A stretch of 64,000 nucleotides of DNA from an uncultured Erysipelotrichaceae bacterium. Lineage in GTDB: Bacteria; Bacillota_I; Bacilli_A; Erysipelotrichales; Erysipelotrichaceae. Positions 8,253 to 16,721 of this stretch are shown piece by piece (position 1 is the first letter of the stretch; every line of letters begins with the position of its first letter). The notes under the pieces were generated by a model that saw nothing but the letters and a program-made list of their open reading frames with translations, was not told the DNA's origin and did not search any database. Both the position numbers and the translations under genes were made by a program. The stretch spans positions 1-64,000 of the forward strand of contig OMXQ01000001.1 in assembly GCA_900315065.1 (NCBI GenBank), written 5' to 3'.

Positions 8253-9206
8253 ATGAAAACAGGCGTGAAATATATTTTGCTTGGAGCGGCAGTTGCTGCG
8301 GTCACTGCCGGCACACTCCATTTCGTCAATCAGAAAAATGAGAAGACGGAAGTACCGGTACCGCAGACGATCACAACCGGAAGCCCCCAGGAAAAACCAG
8401 CCGTAACAACTGGTCTGGAGGCAGTCAATATTACTCAGCAGGCATATGAAGTTTACAGACCGGATGGTCTGGATTTTGCTTTTGTTATTGCTGATCTGCA
8501 TGTCAAAGGTAATGAGGCAATCAATATTCCTTTGTCTCACTTTACAACCAGTGAAGGGATTGAACTGGATCAGGTGGATTCCTATGTGCAGGCTTTGGAA
8601 AACAGCAGGTATTATCTCGGTAAGAAAAATGTCTGGTATTCTTTAGTCTCAGAGAAAAATGAGACTGATGTGAATATTTTTATTCCGGTGAAAGATACCA
8701 ATGCAAAGGAAATAACATTGAAATGGGATTTCGGAACAGACAATTCAGCCGACTTTGATCTTACGAAAAATCTGAATGACATATCAGAGCTTTATTATGC
8801 CAGCCAGGATGTGATCTCTGACGGCAAGACCTATCAGATGAAAGTATCCAATGCATTTGAAATCACCGGTGATACTTTGCTGGATCAGAATGACAATGAA
8901 TATATTGTCCCGTCTACTGCCAGAGTATTTCTTTTCAAAGTAGATGCTGTTTCTTTGTGGGGGGATACGGTAACGGTAGAATCTGCTTCTTTTGAAAGCG
9001 ACAGTTTCTCCGGCCAGGCGGATGGTTCCATTCATTCTTTAAAATATGAAAACATGATTTCCAAGCCGATTACCGATTCACAAAGCGGTTATCTTTTCTT
9101 CGTGACATTGGATCCTGACCATGATCTGAAGCTTGGAAATGGTCTTCTTCATCTGGAATTAGCTGGACAGGATACGCCGATTGACATTAATGTTTCTTTA
9201 CAATAA
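8253..9206 (+). CDS. Exported or membrane-anchored protein of unknown function
   Basis: 317 residues. The N-terminus has a positively charged start and one hydrophobic segment (about residues 7-24), which could be an uncleaved anchor or signal. A Pro/Thr/Lys-rich spacer follows to about residue 55. The rest looks like a beta-rich extracellular domain with acidic and aromatic content and no catalytic motif that I recognise. A GGGAGA ribosome site lies about 10 bases upstream. It ends 11 bases before the secreted glucosaminidase and shares its direction, so the two are probably cotranscribed and both act outside the membrane. Confidence 0.7.
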   Translation: MKTGVKYILLGAAVAAVTAGTLHFVNQKNEKTEVPVPQTITTGSPQEKPAVTTGLEAVNITQQAYEVYRPDGLDFAFVIADLHVKGNEAINIPLSHFTTSEGIELDQVDSYVQALENSRYYLGKKNVWYSLVSEKNETDVNIFIPVKDTNAKEITLKWDFGTDNSADFDLTKNLNDISELYYASQDVISDGKTYQMKVSNAFEITGDTLLDQNDNEYIVPSTARVFLFKVDAVSLWGDTVTVESASFESDSFSGQADGSIHSLKYENMISKPITDSQSGYLFFVTLDPDHDLKLGNGLLHLELAGQDTPIDINVSLQ

Positions 9207-9217
9207 GGGAAAGTCTT

Positions 9218-12200
9218 ATGAAAAATAAATGGATTCAGAAAATGATCCTGAGTGCAGCTGCAATATTCAGTGCAGTTCCTGCCTTCGGATTCAATACATT
9301 GAGAATACATGCGGAAAAAGCAGATCAGTACGGTTTTGCCTGCTCCGCTTATGAAGTGGATACCATTGCGGACAATGGTTCTTTTGTCAAAAGTTCCTGT
9401 CACAATGATTTTCAAAGTGCACAGAGTGCAATGAATGCAATCGGTCATGATGCCATCGTCCGGCATCCTGCTTCTTATTCTGCCAATTCCATCATTGCCA
9501 TGAGTGACGGTTATGTGTATTCCTATGCCCAGAGAGATAATTCTTCTACGTTGACAATTACGCAGAATAGCAGCAGCCGGTATGCCAAGAGTACTTATAT
9601 CAGCAACTATCGTGAAATGCATTATAAGGGAACTTTGAGCTATGATGGCAATGGTTCCGGTAAAGTTGCCGTGAATGCGGCTGGCTTTGAGGGCTGGGCT
9701 GATCTCAAGGATGTAGATTTTATCCCAGGCAAATTTGTCAGAAACGGGCTTTCTTTATGGGTTGGCGGCAATGACGCTACCAATGCGCATGAAGCAGCCT
9801 GGCAGGTGATTCCGCATGCTGCGCATTATGAAGTACATCAGAACGGAAATTATCTGGATCTTTTCTACAGCGAGTATTCTGATGTTCCATGGAATGGATT
9901 GAATGCTTACCGCAAAGCGTATTACGCAGTTGGTCCGGCAGCTTCCTGGATGCAGGATGGCAGCACCTATTATTCCGATGATGATGTATCTTACTATACT
10001 GACAGCAATCTGACTTCCTTTGCCGGCACTTACTATAATCCGTATCAGTGGGGTGTATTGCGTTCGCATTCTTATGCAACTGCTGATCAGTACAACGGTT
10101 TTCTTCAAAAGAATGGATACAATTCTTCTTCCAAACTCTGGAATACCGGTGAATCCTTTATCAGATACGAAAATCAATACGGCATCAACGGCATGTTTGC
10201 CTTTGCCCAGGCTTGTCTGGAATCCGGCTACGGCACCAGTTCTTATGCAAAGGACAGAAATAATCTGTTTGGTTTTAATGCGGTTGACTCCGATCCGGGC
10301 AAAGCTTCCTATTATCGTTCTATCGACCAGAGCATCAATGAACAGATGTCGCTTGTATTGAGAAACTATATTTCAACGGAAGACTGGCGCTTCTTCGGCA
10401 GTCAGTTCGGCAACAAGGGAGCCGGCATTTCAACCAAATATGCTTCTGCTACCTGGTATGGTCAGTCAATTGCTGCACTGACCTATGACTTTGATAAATT
10501 CTGCAGCGGATATGACGGTACGCGTTCTTATCCGTCTCATATAAAACTTGGCGTCATCAATACCTTCGGTGTTTCAATTCTGAAAACACCAGGCGGGGAT
10601 GAATTATATAATGCCAAGTATGGTTCCGTATATCAGGAAAAACATATGGTCAGTATTGTCGGCGAAGAAGGGGACTACTACAAGATCCAGTCTACCGATG
10701 TCATCGTTGACGGCCATTGCCTGGATACCAATAGTTCTGAAAATCGTCTGAAGAAATATGACTATGACTTTGATACTATGGTCGGCTATGTTGAAAAGAA
10801 ATATGTCGATGTTGTCAATGACGGCAAGCCGCAGGACACAAAGCAGGAACAGACGCAGAAAGACCAGAAGGTCGGCACTGTTACTGTCAACAGATCATAT
10901 ATCCGTATCCGCAAGGGAGCTTCTCTGAGTGCTGATAAGACAGGGGAATACGTTAAGGACGGCACCACTTATGATGTCTATGAAAAGAGTGAAGCAGACG
11001 GATATACCTGGTACAGAATAGGTGATAATCAATGGTTTGCCTCAGCTGATGACTGGAGTTCCTTCACACCTTCTGAAACAAAATCAGAAGAAGAAACAAA
11101 GAAACCTGAAGAAACAGCAAAGCCGGAAGAAACACCGCAGCCTTCTCCAGCTCCTACTCCGACACCAACACCGACACCAACTACGACTCCAGCGCCAACT
11201 GCAGCTCCAACCCCAACACAAACACCTGTTCCAACGGCAACACCTGCACCAACTCAGAAACCTGGAGAAACAGCAAAGCCGCAGGAAGATAATAAATCTG
11301 AAGATGTTGATTATTACAAAGAAAAGAAATCTGATGTGACTATCAGTGGTCAACATGATATGCTTCAGAAACTGACTGCCTTATCTTATAAAGATGATAA
11401 TAAAACTCTTCATTTTGAAGGCTATGCTTACATTCTTGATTTAGATGCATCGGCTGATACTGATCTTGAACATGATCTTGTTCTGGTAAATATGGAGACT
11501 GGCGAGCAACTTGTCATTAAAGGAGAAAGCACCGTAGGAAAGAAAGTTAATATTTTCGATGGTCATGATTATTCTAAGCTTTATTATTCTGCAGACGTTG
11601 ATACATCCAGATTGTCCGGAAGCCATTATTATCTGAAAATCAGAGTGCGCAATGGTTCTGATTTTGAAGAACTGACAATGAAGACAAATAAAAACTTCAA
11701 CGTTCCGGACCAGAATATAGGGAATCAGGTCATGCGTGTTAACACTGAGTCATTATTCCTGAACAGGGTAGAAATCAATAAGGAAGTTGATGGATTTGAT
11801 CATTCTCTGATTTATAAACCGACTACCAGATTTTCTGCACGTACAGTAAAAAATTTGTCAGTAGATAATGGCATTCTTAAGTTCTCCGGGTATGGATATA
11901 TTTATAAAACTCCGACAACTCCATCAGAAAATCCTGTATATCAGTTGATTCTGACTGATAACGACGGAAAAGAATACAAATATTCTGCAAATACAAATGC
12001 ATGTTCTGTAGATTATGGTTCAATGCTTGGATTTGATTTCAGCACAAGCCAGGCTTGTTATTCTTTCGAACAGAATATTTCTGATCTTCCAGCTGGTGAT
12101 TACAGAATGTATCTTCAGATGCAATCCGGTCAATATACAGATATTGTTGAACTTTATAAATTTAATGCTCAGATTTCCGTCGATGGAGAGATCAATGGAA

Positions 12201-12259
12201 AGAAGTACCATATCGACAATACAGGAGTCCGCAGCAGACTTGAATTGAAGATTGAATAA
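9218..12259 (+). CDS. Secreted glucosaminidase (GH73-type) with SH3 domain and duplicated C-terminal domain
   Basis: A 1013-residue wall hydrolase expected to cut N-acetylglucosaminyl bonds in peptidoglycan. Order: signal peptide (about 1-31); an N-terminal region typical of Firmicutes glucosaminidases; a GH73-like catalytic domain at about 305-440 with E335 in QACLESGYG as likely catalytic acid and NNLFGFNA after it; an SH3-like domain at 552-613; a Thr/Pro-rich linker at about 620-690; then two related beta domains (about 707-853 and 877-1013) that I cannot name. The AAGGGAAAG ribosome site overlaps the end of the preceding gene. No LPXTG or transmembrane tail, so it is either released or held by wall-binding domains. 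Confidence 0.88.
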   Translation: MKNKWIQKMILSAAAIFSAVPAFGFNTLRIHAEKADQYGFACSAYEVDTIADNGSFVKSSCHNDFQSAQSAMNAIGHDAIVRHPASYSANSIIAMSDGYVYSYAQRDNSSTLTITQNSSSRYAKSTYISNYREMHYKGTLSYDGNGSGKVAVNAAGFEGWADLKDVDFIPGKFVRNGLSLWVGGNDATNAHEAAWQVIPHAAHYEVHQNGNYLDLFYSEYSDVPWNGLNAYRKAYYAVGPAASWMQDGSTYYSDDDVSYYTDSNLTSFAGTYYNPYQWGVLRSHSYATADQYNGFLQKNGYNSSSKLWNTGESFIRYENQYGINGMFAFAQACLESGYGTSSYAKDRNNLFGFNAVDSDPGKASYYRSIDQSINEQMSLVLRNYISTEDWRFFGSQFGNKGAGISTKYASATWYGQSIAALTYDFDKFCSGYDGTRSYPSHIKLGVINTFGVSILKTPGGDELYNAKYGSVYQEKHMVSIVGEEGDYYKIQSTDVIVDGHCLDTNSSENRLKKYDYDFDTMVGYVEKKYVDVVNDGKPQDTKQEQTQKDQKVGTVTVNRSYIRIRKGASLSADKTGEYVKDGTTYDVYEKSEADGYTWYRIGDNQWFASADDWSSFTPSETKSEEETKKPEETAKPEETPQPSPAPTPTPTPTPTTTPAPTAAPTPTQTPVPTATPAPTQKPGETAKPQEDNKSEDVDYYKEKKSDVTISGQHDMLQKLTALSYKDDNKTLHFEGYAYILDLDASADTDLEHDLVLVNMETGEQLVIKGESTVGKKVNIFDGHDYSKLYYSADVDTSRLSGSHYYLKIRVRNGSDFEELTMKTNKNFNVPDQNIGNQVMRVNTESLFLNRVEINKEVDGFDHSLIYKPTTRFSARTVKNLSVDNGILKFSGYGYIYKTPTTPSENPVYQLILTDNDGKEYKYSANTNACSVDYGSMLGFDFSTSQACYSFEQNISDLPAGDYRMYLQMQSGQYTDIVELYKFNAQISVDGEINGKKYHIDNTGVRSRLELKIE
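11130..11280 (+). repeat. Degenerate Thr-Pro repeat coding for the glucosaminidase linker
   Basis: ACACC(A/G) and CCAACT units repeat imperfectly and encode PTPT-type dipeptides between the SH3 domain and the C-terminal domains. It is a coding low-complexity repeat likely to vary in length between strains. Confidence 0.85.
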
Positions 12260-12266
12260 TAAATAA

Positions 12267-12294
12267 GGTTTCCGTGAACATGCGGAAGCCTTTT
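12267..12294 (+). terminator. Terminator after the glucosaminidase gene
   Basis: Eight-pair stem GGTTTCCG/CGGAAGCC (12267-12274 with 12283-12290, one G-T pair) and a short T4 tail. Confidence 0.7.
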
Positions 12295-12313
12295 GTGCTG
12301 AGAGAACAACATA

Positions 12314-12342
12314 AAAGAAAACAGCCGTTAGGCTGTTTTTCT
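12314..12342. terminator. Bidirectional terminator between convergent genes
   Basis: Arms AAAACAGCC/GGCTGTTTT (12318-12326 with 12331-12339) with a GTTA loop. T-rich tails occur on both strands, so it can stop transcripts from both the glucosaminidase and the PASTA gene. Confidence 0.85.
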
Positions 12343-13457
12343 TAGTTTGTTATGATTGTGACATAAACTGTGCCGCCTTCAGTAACGGTAGGTGTCTGCG
12401 TCATTGAACTGACGCCAGGATTTTCTCCATTGACGGTATTGTATACAATTGATACTTTTTTCCCGGTAAATCTGTTATTTATGAAACTTCTGATTTGATC
12501 AGCAGACCATCCGTCAAAATCATCAGTTGACATGCCGGACAAAGGATTATCATAAACTTCCGGCACATTTGCCTGAGATGTATTGTTGTTTGTTCCACTA
12601 TTGCCTGAATTTGAATTGCCTGATGTTGTTCCACCGGAATTGCCTGCAGAATTATTACTGCTGCTGGAATTGGTGTTATTTGAACTGCTGCTGTTATTCT
12701 TTTCTTCAGCTTCCTTCTGTTCTTCCTGTTCAGGAGTATTCTGACCAGTTGATACTTTGACACCAATTGTGTCACCTTCATGGATGGTCTTGCCTGCTTC
12801 TGTGGAAACAGAGATCAATGATCCTTCTGCAACCGTATCACTGGATTCTTTGACCAGGTTGATATTGATGCCGTTTTCTTCTGCCCATGCATTCAGGTTA
12901 TCAAGAGAATAGGTCATCAGATCAGGAACAGTTACTTCTTTTGCAGGTTTGGAGTATTTCACTTCAATGTGATCTCTTCTCATGACCTTGGAATTGACAC
13001 CTGGTGTCATATCAACGAATTTGTTGTCTTCTACATCAGATTCAACTTCTGTGTAGGTGACATCCGGAAATTTGTTTTCTGTAAAGTAGGTTTTGATTTC
13101 ATCAATCGTCTTGTCAGTGAAGTCAGGAAGGGTAAATTCTTCATACGGATCTGCACCATTGGAAAGGATGATATAGAGGTTTTCATTTTCATTCAGCTTG
13201 TCATTTTCCGGCAGGGATTGTTCAAGAACTACATCCTTGTCTTCTTTCAGACTATATTGATATACATAGACGACTCTGCTTTCATCCAGCTTGTTGTCTG
13301 TACGCCATGTTTCTACATCTGTCTTGGTTTCATCAGTAAAGTCAGGAATATTGATGCCTGTGTGTATATGTGCTACGACAAGACCTGATACAAGTGCACC
13401 TATAGCTGCGGTTGAGATGCATATACAGGTCCATACCTGCGGTTTGAGATTTCTCAT
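12342..13457 (-). CDS. Membrane-anchored PASTA-domain protein without a kinase
   Basis: 371 residues. A single N-terminal membrane helix (about 9-29) is followed by three PASTA domains (about 37-100, 109-168, 177-236), a Ser/Asn/Gly linker (241-297) and a fourth PASTA-like domain (about 313-369). PASTA domains bind peptidoglycan fragments and usually sit on Ser/Thr kinases or penicillin-binding proteins. Here neither catalytic domain is present. The first two repeats share a PDFTD.T start and look like a recent duplication. The GAGGAAAA ribosome site is good, and a TGCTATAAT box precedes it. A role as wall-binding or sensor partner of the convergent glucosaminidase is inference. Confidence 0.85.
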   Translation of the reverse strand: MRNLKPQVWTCICISTAAIGALVSGLVVAHIHTGINIPDFTDETKTDVETWRTDNKLDESRVVYVYQYSLKEDKDVVLEQSLPENDKLNENENLYIILSNGADPYEEFTLPDFTDKTIDEIKTYFTENKFPDVTYTEVESDVEDNKFVDMTPGVNSKVMRRDHIEVKYSKPAKEVTVPDLMTYSLDNLNAWAEENGININLVKESSDTVAEGSLISVSTEAGKTIHEGDTIGVKVSTGQNTPEQEEQKEAEEKNNSSSSNNTNSSSSNNSAGNSGGTTSGNSNSGNSGTNNNTSQANVPEVYDNPLSGMSTDDFDGWSADQIRSFINNRFTGKKVSIVYNTVNGENPGVSSMTQTPTVTEGGTVYVTIITN

Positions 13458-13480
13458 AACTCTGTTTTCCTCGCCCGTTG

Positions 13481-13489
13481 ATTATAGCA
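13481..13489 (-). promoter_or_regulatory. Extended -10 promoter of the PASTA gene
   Basis: Minus-strand TGCTATAAT in the 40-base gap after nagA. It gives the PASTA gene its own start even though it lies downstream of nagA on the same strand. Confidence 0.55.
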
Positions 13490-13497
13490 TGCTCATA

Positions 13498-14631
13498 CTA
13501 AAATTGAAGAATCCCGTCCACAAAAGTATGAACGACTTCATAGTCGTCATCCAGGACAGTAATGTCCGCATAGCAGCCTTCCAGAAGTCTGCCTCTTTCT
13601 TTTTCACCAAGCAGATCTGCCTGGTTCTGACTGCTGGAAAGAATTGCCTGCACATAAGGAACACCAGCTTTTTCAATCAGATTTCTCAACCCGACATTCA
13701 TTTTCAAAGTAGAACCGGCAATGGTATTGGTTCCCTGGATAAAAGCCAGGCCGCTTTCACTCAATACGGTCGGCTGGCCGCCGAATTCAAAGACAGTACC
13801 TGGTTTCAGACCCTTGGCATACAGAGCATCCGTAATCATCAGGGATTTGTCTTCATCTTTTGACTTGAAGAAAATCTTCAATACTTCCTTATCGACATGA
13901 AAAGTATCACAGATGATTTCACTGTACATATCGCTCTGATTCAGTGCAAAGCCGACTGCTCCAGGTTTTCTATGATGCAGGGGCGTCATGGCATTGAAGG
14001 TGTGAGTCATGGACATGGCCCCGTTTTTTCTTGCCTTTTGACAATCTTCATACGTTGCATCGGTGTGACCGATGGAAGGAACAATATTGTTTTCTCTGAG
14101 GAATCTTGTAAAGCTGCCGTCTTTGTCTTCCTCTGGTGCATATGTCATGATGCGGATGTTGTTATGACAGGCAGCCATGTATTCTTTTGCTTCTTCTATG
14201 TCCGGGGGCAGGATGCAGGAAAGAGGCTGGGCACCGGCGTGTTTTTTGCTGAGATAGGGTCCTTCAAAATGAATGCCCAGGATGTGTGCACCCGGGTTAT
14301 TTTCATGCATGACTTTGTCTGCGTTCTTCAGGGCTTTGAGCAGAACTTCCTTATGATCTGTGATCGTTGTTGCAAGGAATGACGTGACGCCTTCATGCGT
14401 AATGTTTTTCTGCCATTTTTTCATGCCTTCTTCCCGGGCATAGTTTGTATCAAAGCCATATGCGCCATGGCAATGAATGTCAATGAAACCAGGCAGAACT
14501 TTGTTTGTGCCAAGGTCCATGTCGCATTCTCCCTGGATCGGGGAAATCGATACGATGCGGCCGTTTTCGATTGTGAGATCGGCCGGCATAAATTGCCTGC
14601 TGGTAAATACATATTGAGATCTGATTTTCAT
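13498..14631 (-). CDS. nagA: N-acetylglucosamine-6-phosphate deacetylase
   Basis: Removes acetate from GlcNAc-6-P, yielding GlcN-6-P for wall synthesis or glycolysis. Amidohydrolase metal and substrate motifs are present: DIHCHGAYGFDTN, HFEGPYLS, GHTDATY, THTFNAMTPLHHRKPG and the catalytic Asp in LMITDALYAKG. About 377 residues, normal. The frame opens 8 codons earlier, but GAGGG about 10 bases before the ATG at 14631 supports this start. It is divergent from a lone PTS EIIA gene. No nagB is in the window. It would fit salvage of amino sugar released by the nearby glucosaminidase. Confidence 0.94.
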   Translation of the reverse strand: MKIRSQYVFTSRQFMPADLTIENGRIVSISPIQGECDMDLGTNKVLPGFIDIHCHGAYGFDTNYAREEGMKKWQKNITHEGVTSFLATTITDHKEVLLKALKNADKVMHENNPGAHILGIHFEGPYLSKKHAGAQPLSCILPPDIEEAKEYMAACHNNIRIMTYAPEEDKDGSFTRFLRENNIVPSIGHTDATYEDCQKARKNGAMSMTHTFNAMTPLHHRKPGAVGFALNQSDMYSEIICDTFHVDKEVLKIFFKSKDEDKSLMITDALYAKGLKPGTVFEFGGQPTVLSESGLAFIQGTNTIAGSTLKMNVGLRNLIEKAGVPYVQAILSSSQNQADLLGEKERGRLLEGCYADITVLDDDYEVVHTFVDGILQF

Positions 14632-14719
14632 AATTGCTTTTCCCTCTGCATTCATTGTATGGATTTTTCTCTCTCATTGACAACATTCTTTGTTACAATA
14701 AAAAAGAAGAAAGTGAGCA

Positions 14720-15136
14720 ATGCATATGATAGGCATCATTGTAACAGGACACGGCACCTTTGCCAGCGGTATGGCGGAAGCAGTCAGACTGCTTGCCGGC
14801 ATGCCTGAATATTTCAAAGCTGTAGATTTTACGCAGGAAGATAGTACAGACGATCTGGAATTCCGCCTGAAGGATGTAATTCTGTCCATGGATGCGTGCG
14901 ACGGGATTGTCATCTTCACTGATGTTGTAAATGGTGCACCGTATAAAGAAGCAGTGGAACTCAGCCGGGAATTGGCTGACAAGCAGGATATCCGGATTGT
15001 TTCCGGAACGAATCTTGCCATGCTGGTACAGGCAGATACTGCCAGAGGTTATGTTCAGGACCCGGACGGCCTGGCAGATCTTGCCGCAGAAGAAGGCAGA
15101 AAGAATATTGTAAAATTCGTCGATTCAGACGAGTGA
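14720..15136 (+). CDS. PTS EIIA component, mannose family
   Basis: 138 residues matching the EIIA-Man fold. The phosphorylated His is H11 in IIVTGHGTFASGM, and FTDVVNGAPYKEA is the second family motif. It receives phosphate from HPr and passes it to an EIIB of a mannose-family sugar permease. No EIIB, EIIC or EIID gene is nearby, so it either serves a permease elsewhere or has a regulatory job. It is divergent from nagA with a 64-base gap between starts, hinting at amino-sugar use. The ribosome site (AGAAAGTGAG) is weak. A possible TGTTACAAT -10 box is at 14691-14699. Confidence 0.88.
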   Translation: MHMIGIIVTGHGTFASGMAEAVRLLAGMPEYFKAVDFTQEDSTDDLEFRLKDVILSMDACDGIVIFTDVVNGAPYKEAVELSRELADKQDIRIVSGTNLAMLVQADTARGYVQDPDGLADLAAEEGRKNIVKFVDSDE

Positions 15137-15168
15137 AGCTGGACGATCCTGTTCAGCTTTTATTTTCT
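15136..15168 (+). terminator. Weak terminator-like hairpin after the EIIA gene
   Basis: Arms AAGCTG/CAGCTT (15136-15141 with 15154-15159), a 12-base loop and a broken T tail. The stem is short, so termination is probably partial. Confidence 0.4.
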
Positions 15169-15184
15169 TGTTGAGGAGGATGCT

Positions 15185-15889
15185 ATGACGGAAGAAGAAT
15201 TGCAGGCAATTCCCTATACAGGCGGAAAGAAATACAAAGAAGGCGATCCGCATGATCTCAATGATCTGAAAGAAATCATTGCCATTTTGAGAAAACACTG
15301 CCCTTGGGATAAGAAACAGAATTATATTTCCCTGAAAGATACGCTTGTCAATGAAGTCCTGGAAGTATGTGCTGCTATTGATGAAGGCGATGATGAAAAT
15401 CTGTGCGAAGAACTAGGCGATGTCCTGTTTCAGCTTGTTTTTATGGCTGACATCGGTAAAGAAGAAGGAACTTTTACCATGGAAGATGTCATTCAGGGGA
15501 TTAGTGATAAAATGATCCGCCGTCATCCGCATGTGTTTGCTGGCGAAGAAGTGCATTCTGAAGAAGAAATCAATGCCATCTGGAAACGGGTCAAGAAAGA
15601 AGAAAAAATGGCAAAACTTTCCTGGTACAGGGAAAAGGAGAAAATCGTCCTGAAGGATCATTCCGGAAAGAAAGCAGGGGAAATCACTTTTCCGTATCAG
15701 AACGGCATGAATGTCATTGATCATACATGGGTATCCGATGATTTCAGAGGCATAGGTCTTGCCGGAGTGCTGGTGGAAGAAGCCTGCAAAGCCATTCTGG
15801 AACAGGGGCACAGGATTGGAGCTGAGTGTTCCTACGCAAGAAGCTGGCTGCAGAAACAAAGCAAATATCCGTATACTGAACAGGAGTGA
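15185..15889 (+). CDS. Fusion of MazG nucleotide pyrophosphohydrolase and YjdJ-type N-acetyltransferase
   Basis: 234 residues in two parts. Residues about 20-140 are MazG-like: CPWDKKQNYISLKDTL, ExxE in NEVLEV and EELGDVLFQLVF supply the magnesium site, and RRHPHVF follows. This family hydrolyses NTPs to NMP and pyrophosphate in nucleotide house-cleaning. Residues about 143-234 match a minimal GNAT domain of the YjdJ kind, with IDHTWVSDDFRGIGLAG as acetyl-CoA loop and CSYARSW near the end. M142 marks the junction, which has no stop or frame change, so the fusion looks real. Whether both parts act on one substrate is unknown. GAGGAGG lies 4-5 bases from the ATG. Confidence 0.85.
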   Translation: MTEEELQAIPYTGGKKYKEGDPHDLNDLKEIIAILRKHCPWDKKQNYISLKDTLVNEVLEVCAAIDEGDDENLCEELGDVLFQLVFMADIGKEEGTFTMEDVIQGISDKMIRRHPHVFAGEEVHSEEEINAIWKRVKKEEKMAKLSWYREKEKIVLKDHSGKKAGEITFPYQNGMNVIDHTWVSDDFRGIGLAGVLVEEACKAILEQGHRIGAECSYARSWLQKQSKYPYTEQE

Positions 15890-15990
15890 TCTGACTTCTG
15901 TTCTTTTCTTTTCCTATCTTCTTAGCTTATTTTCTGAATCTTTCTTTTGCACGTGAATACATAAGTACAAAGGAAAGAAGGAAATCATAT

Positions 15991-16698
15991 ATGGCAAAAA
16001 TCAAAGAATTGCCAAGCGGAGAAAAACCGCGGGAAAAGGCTTTGCAATATGGAGTAAGCACCTTGAGCAACCGGGAGCTGCTGGCTTTATTGCTAAGGGG
16101 AGGCATCAAAGGAGAAAGCGTATTGCAGATAGCGGATGCTTTGTTGAAGAAAGCAGGCGGGATACAGGGACTGGAAAGACTGACCAGAAAGGATCTTTGC
16201 GGGATCCGGGGCATTTCCGATGTCAAGGCAACCATGATTGAAGCGTGTTTTGAAATTGCCAAGCGATGTGCGTATGAAAAAACAGCCAATGAAGATGTTG
16301 TGGAAAAGCCGGCTCATCTGATTGCCTGGCTGCAGAAGGAACTTGGTCCGAGTCTGCAGGAAAAATTCATGGTCATCTATCTGGATGCGTCTCATCACAT
16401 TCTCAAGCATGAAACTTTGTTTATCGGAACTGTCAATGCAGCTTCTGTGTATCCGCGCGATGTTATCCGGGAAGCAGTTGCCAATACTGCTGTTTCCCTG
16501 ATCCTGGTGCACAATCATCCGGCTGGTTCCCTGGTGCCTTCTGCGGCAGATTGCCAGGTTACCAAATTGATCGTTGACAGTGCAGCCCTGGTAGGAATCA
16601 GTGTAACTGATCACATCATCATTACCCGCAGCGGCTGGTTCTCTTTTGCGGAGAGCGGAATGTTGTCTTCCTTCATAGAAGGAAAGAGAAAAGAATGA
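15991..16698 (+). CDS. radC: RadC family JAB-domain protein
   Basis: 235 residues. The N-terminal helix-hairpin-helix region covers about residues 1-90. The C-terminal MPN/JAMM metalloprotease-like domain has HNHPAGSLVPSAAD as zinc signature. Despite the name, the DNA-repair role of RadC is unproven. GAAGGAAA lies upstream of the ATG. It is followed closely by the permease gene, and a shared transcript is possible. Confidence 0.93.
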   Translation: MAKIKELPSGEKPREKALQYGVSTLSNRELLALLLRGGIKGESVLQIADALLKKAGGIQGLERLTRKDLCGIRGISDVKATMIEACFEIAKRCAYEKTANEDVVEKPAHLIAWLQKELGPSLQEKFMVIYLDASHHILKHETLFIGTVNAASVYPRDVIREAVANTAVSLILVHNHPAGSLVPSAADCQVTKLIVDSAALVGISVTDHIIITRSGWFSFAESGMLSSFIEGKRKE

Positions 16699-16721
16699 TA
16701 AAATAAGTGCAGGTGGATGGA

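Noticed and set aside
11130-11280. Repeated ACACC/CCAACT units as a possible CRISPR or non-coding repeat
   Set aside because: They keep the reading frame and encode a Thr-Pro linker. Spacing is far too short and irregular for CRISPR.
13291-13863. 190-residue frame overlapping the PASTA and nagA genes on the plus strand
   Set aside because: It spans the junction of two well-supported minus-strand genes and lacks a ribosome site.
14677-14699. TTGACA plus TACAAT as a classical promoter of the EIIA gene
   Set aside because: The spacer is only 11 bases. The TGTTACAAT box alone may act as an extended -10, so no -35 is claimed.
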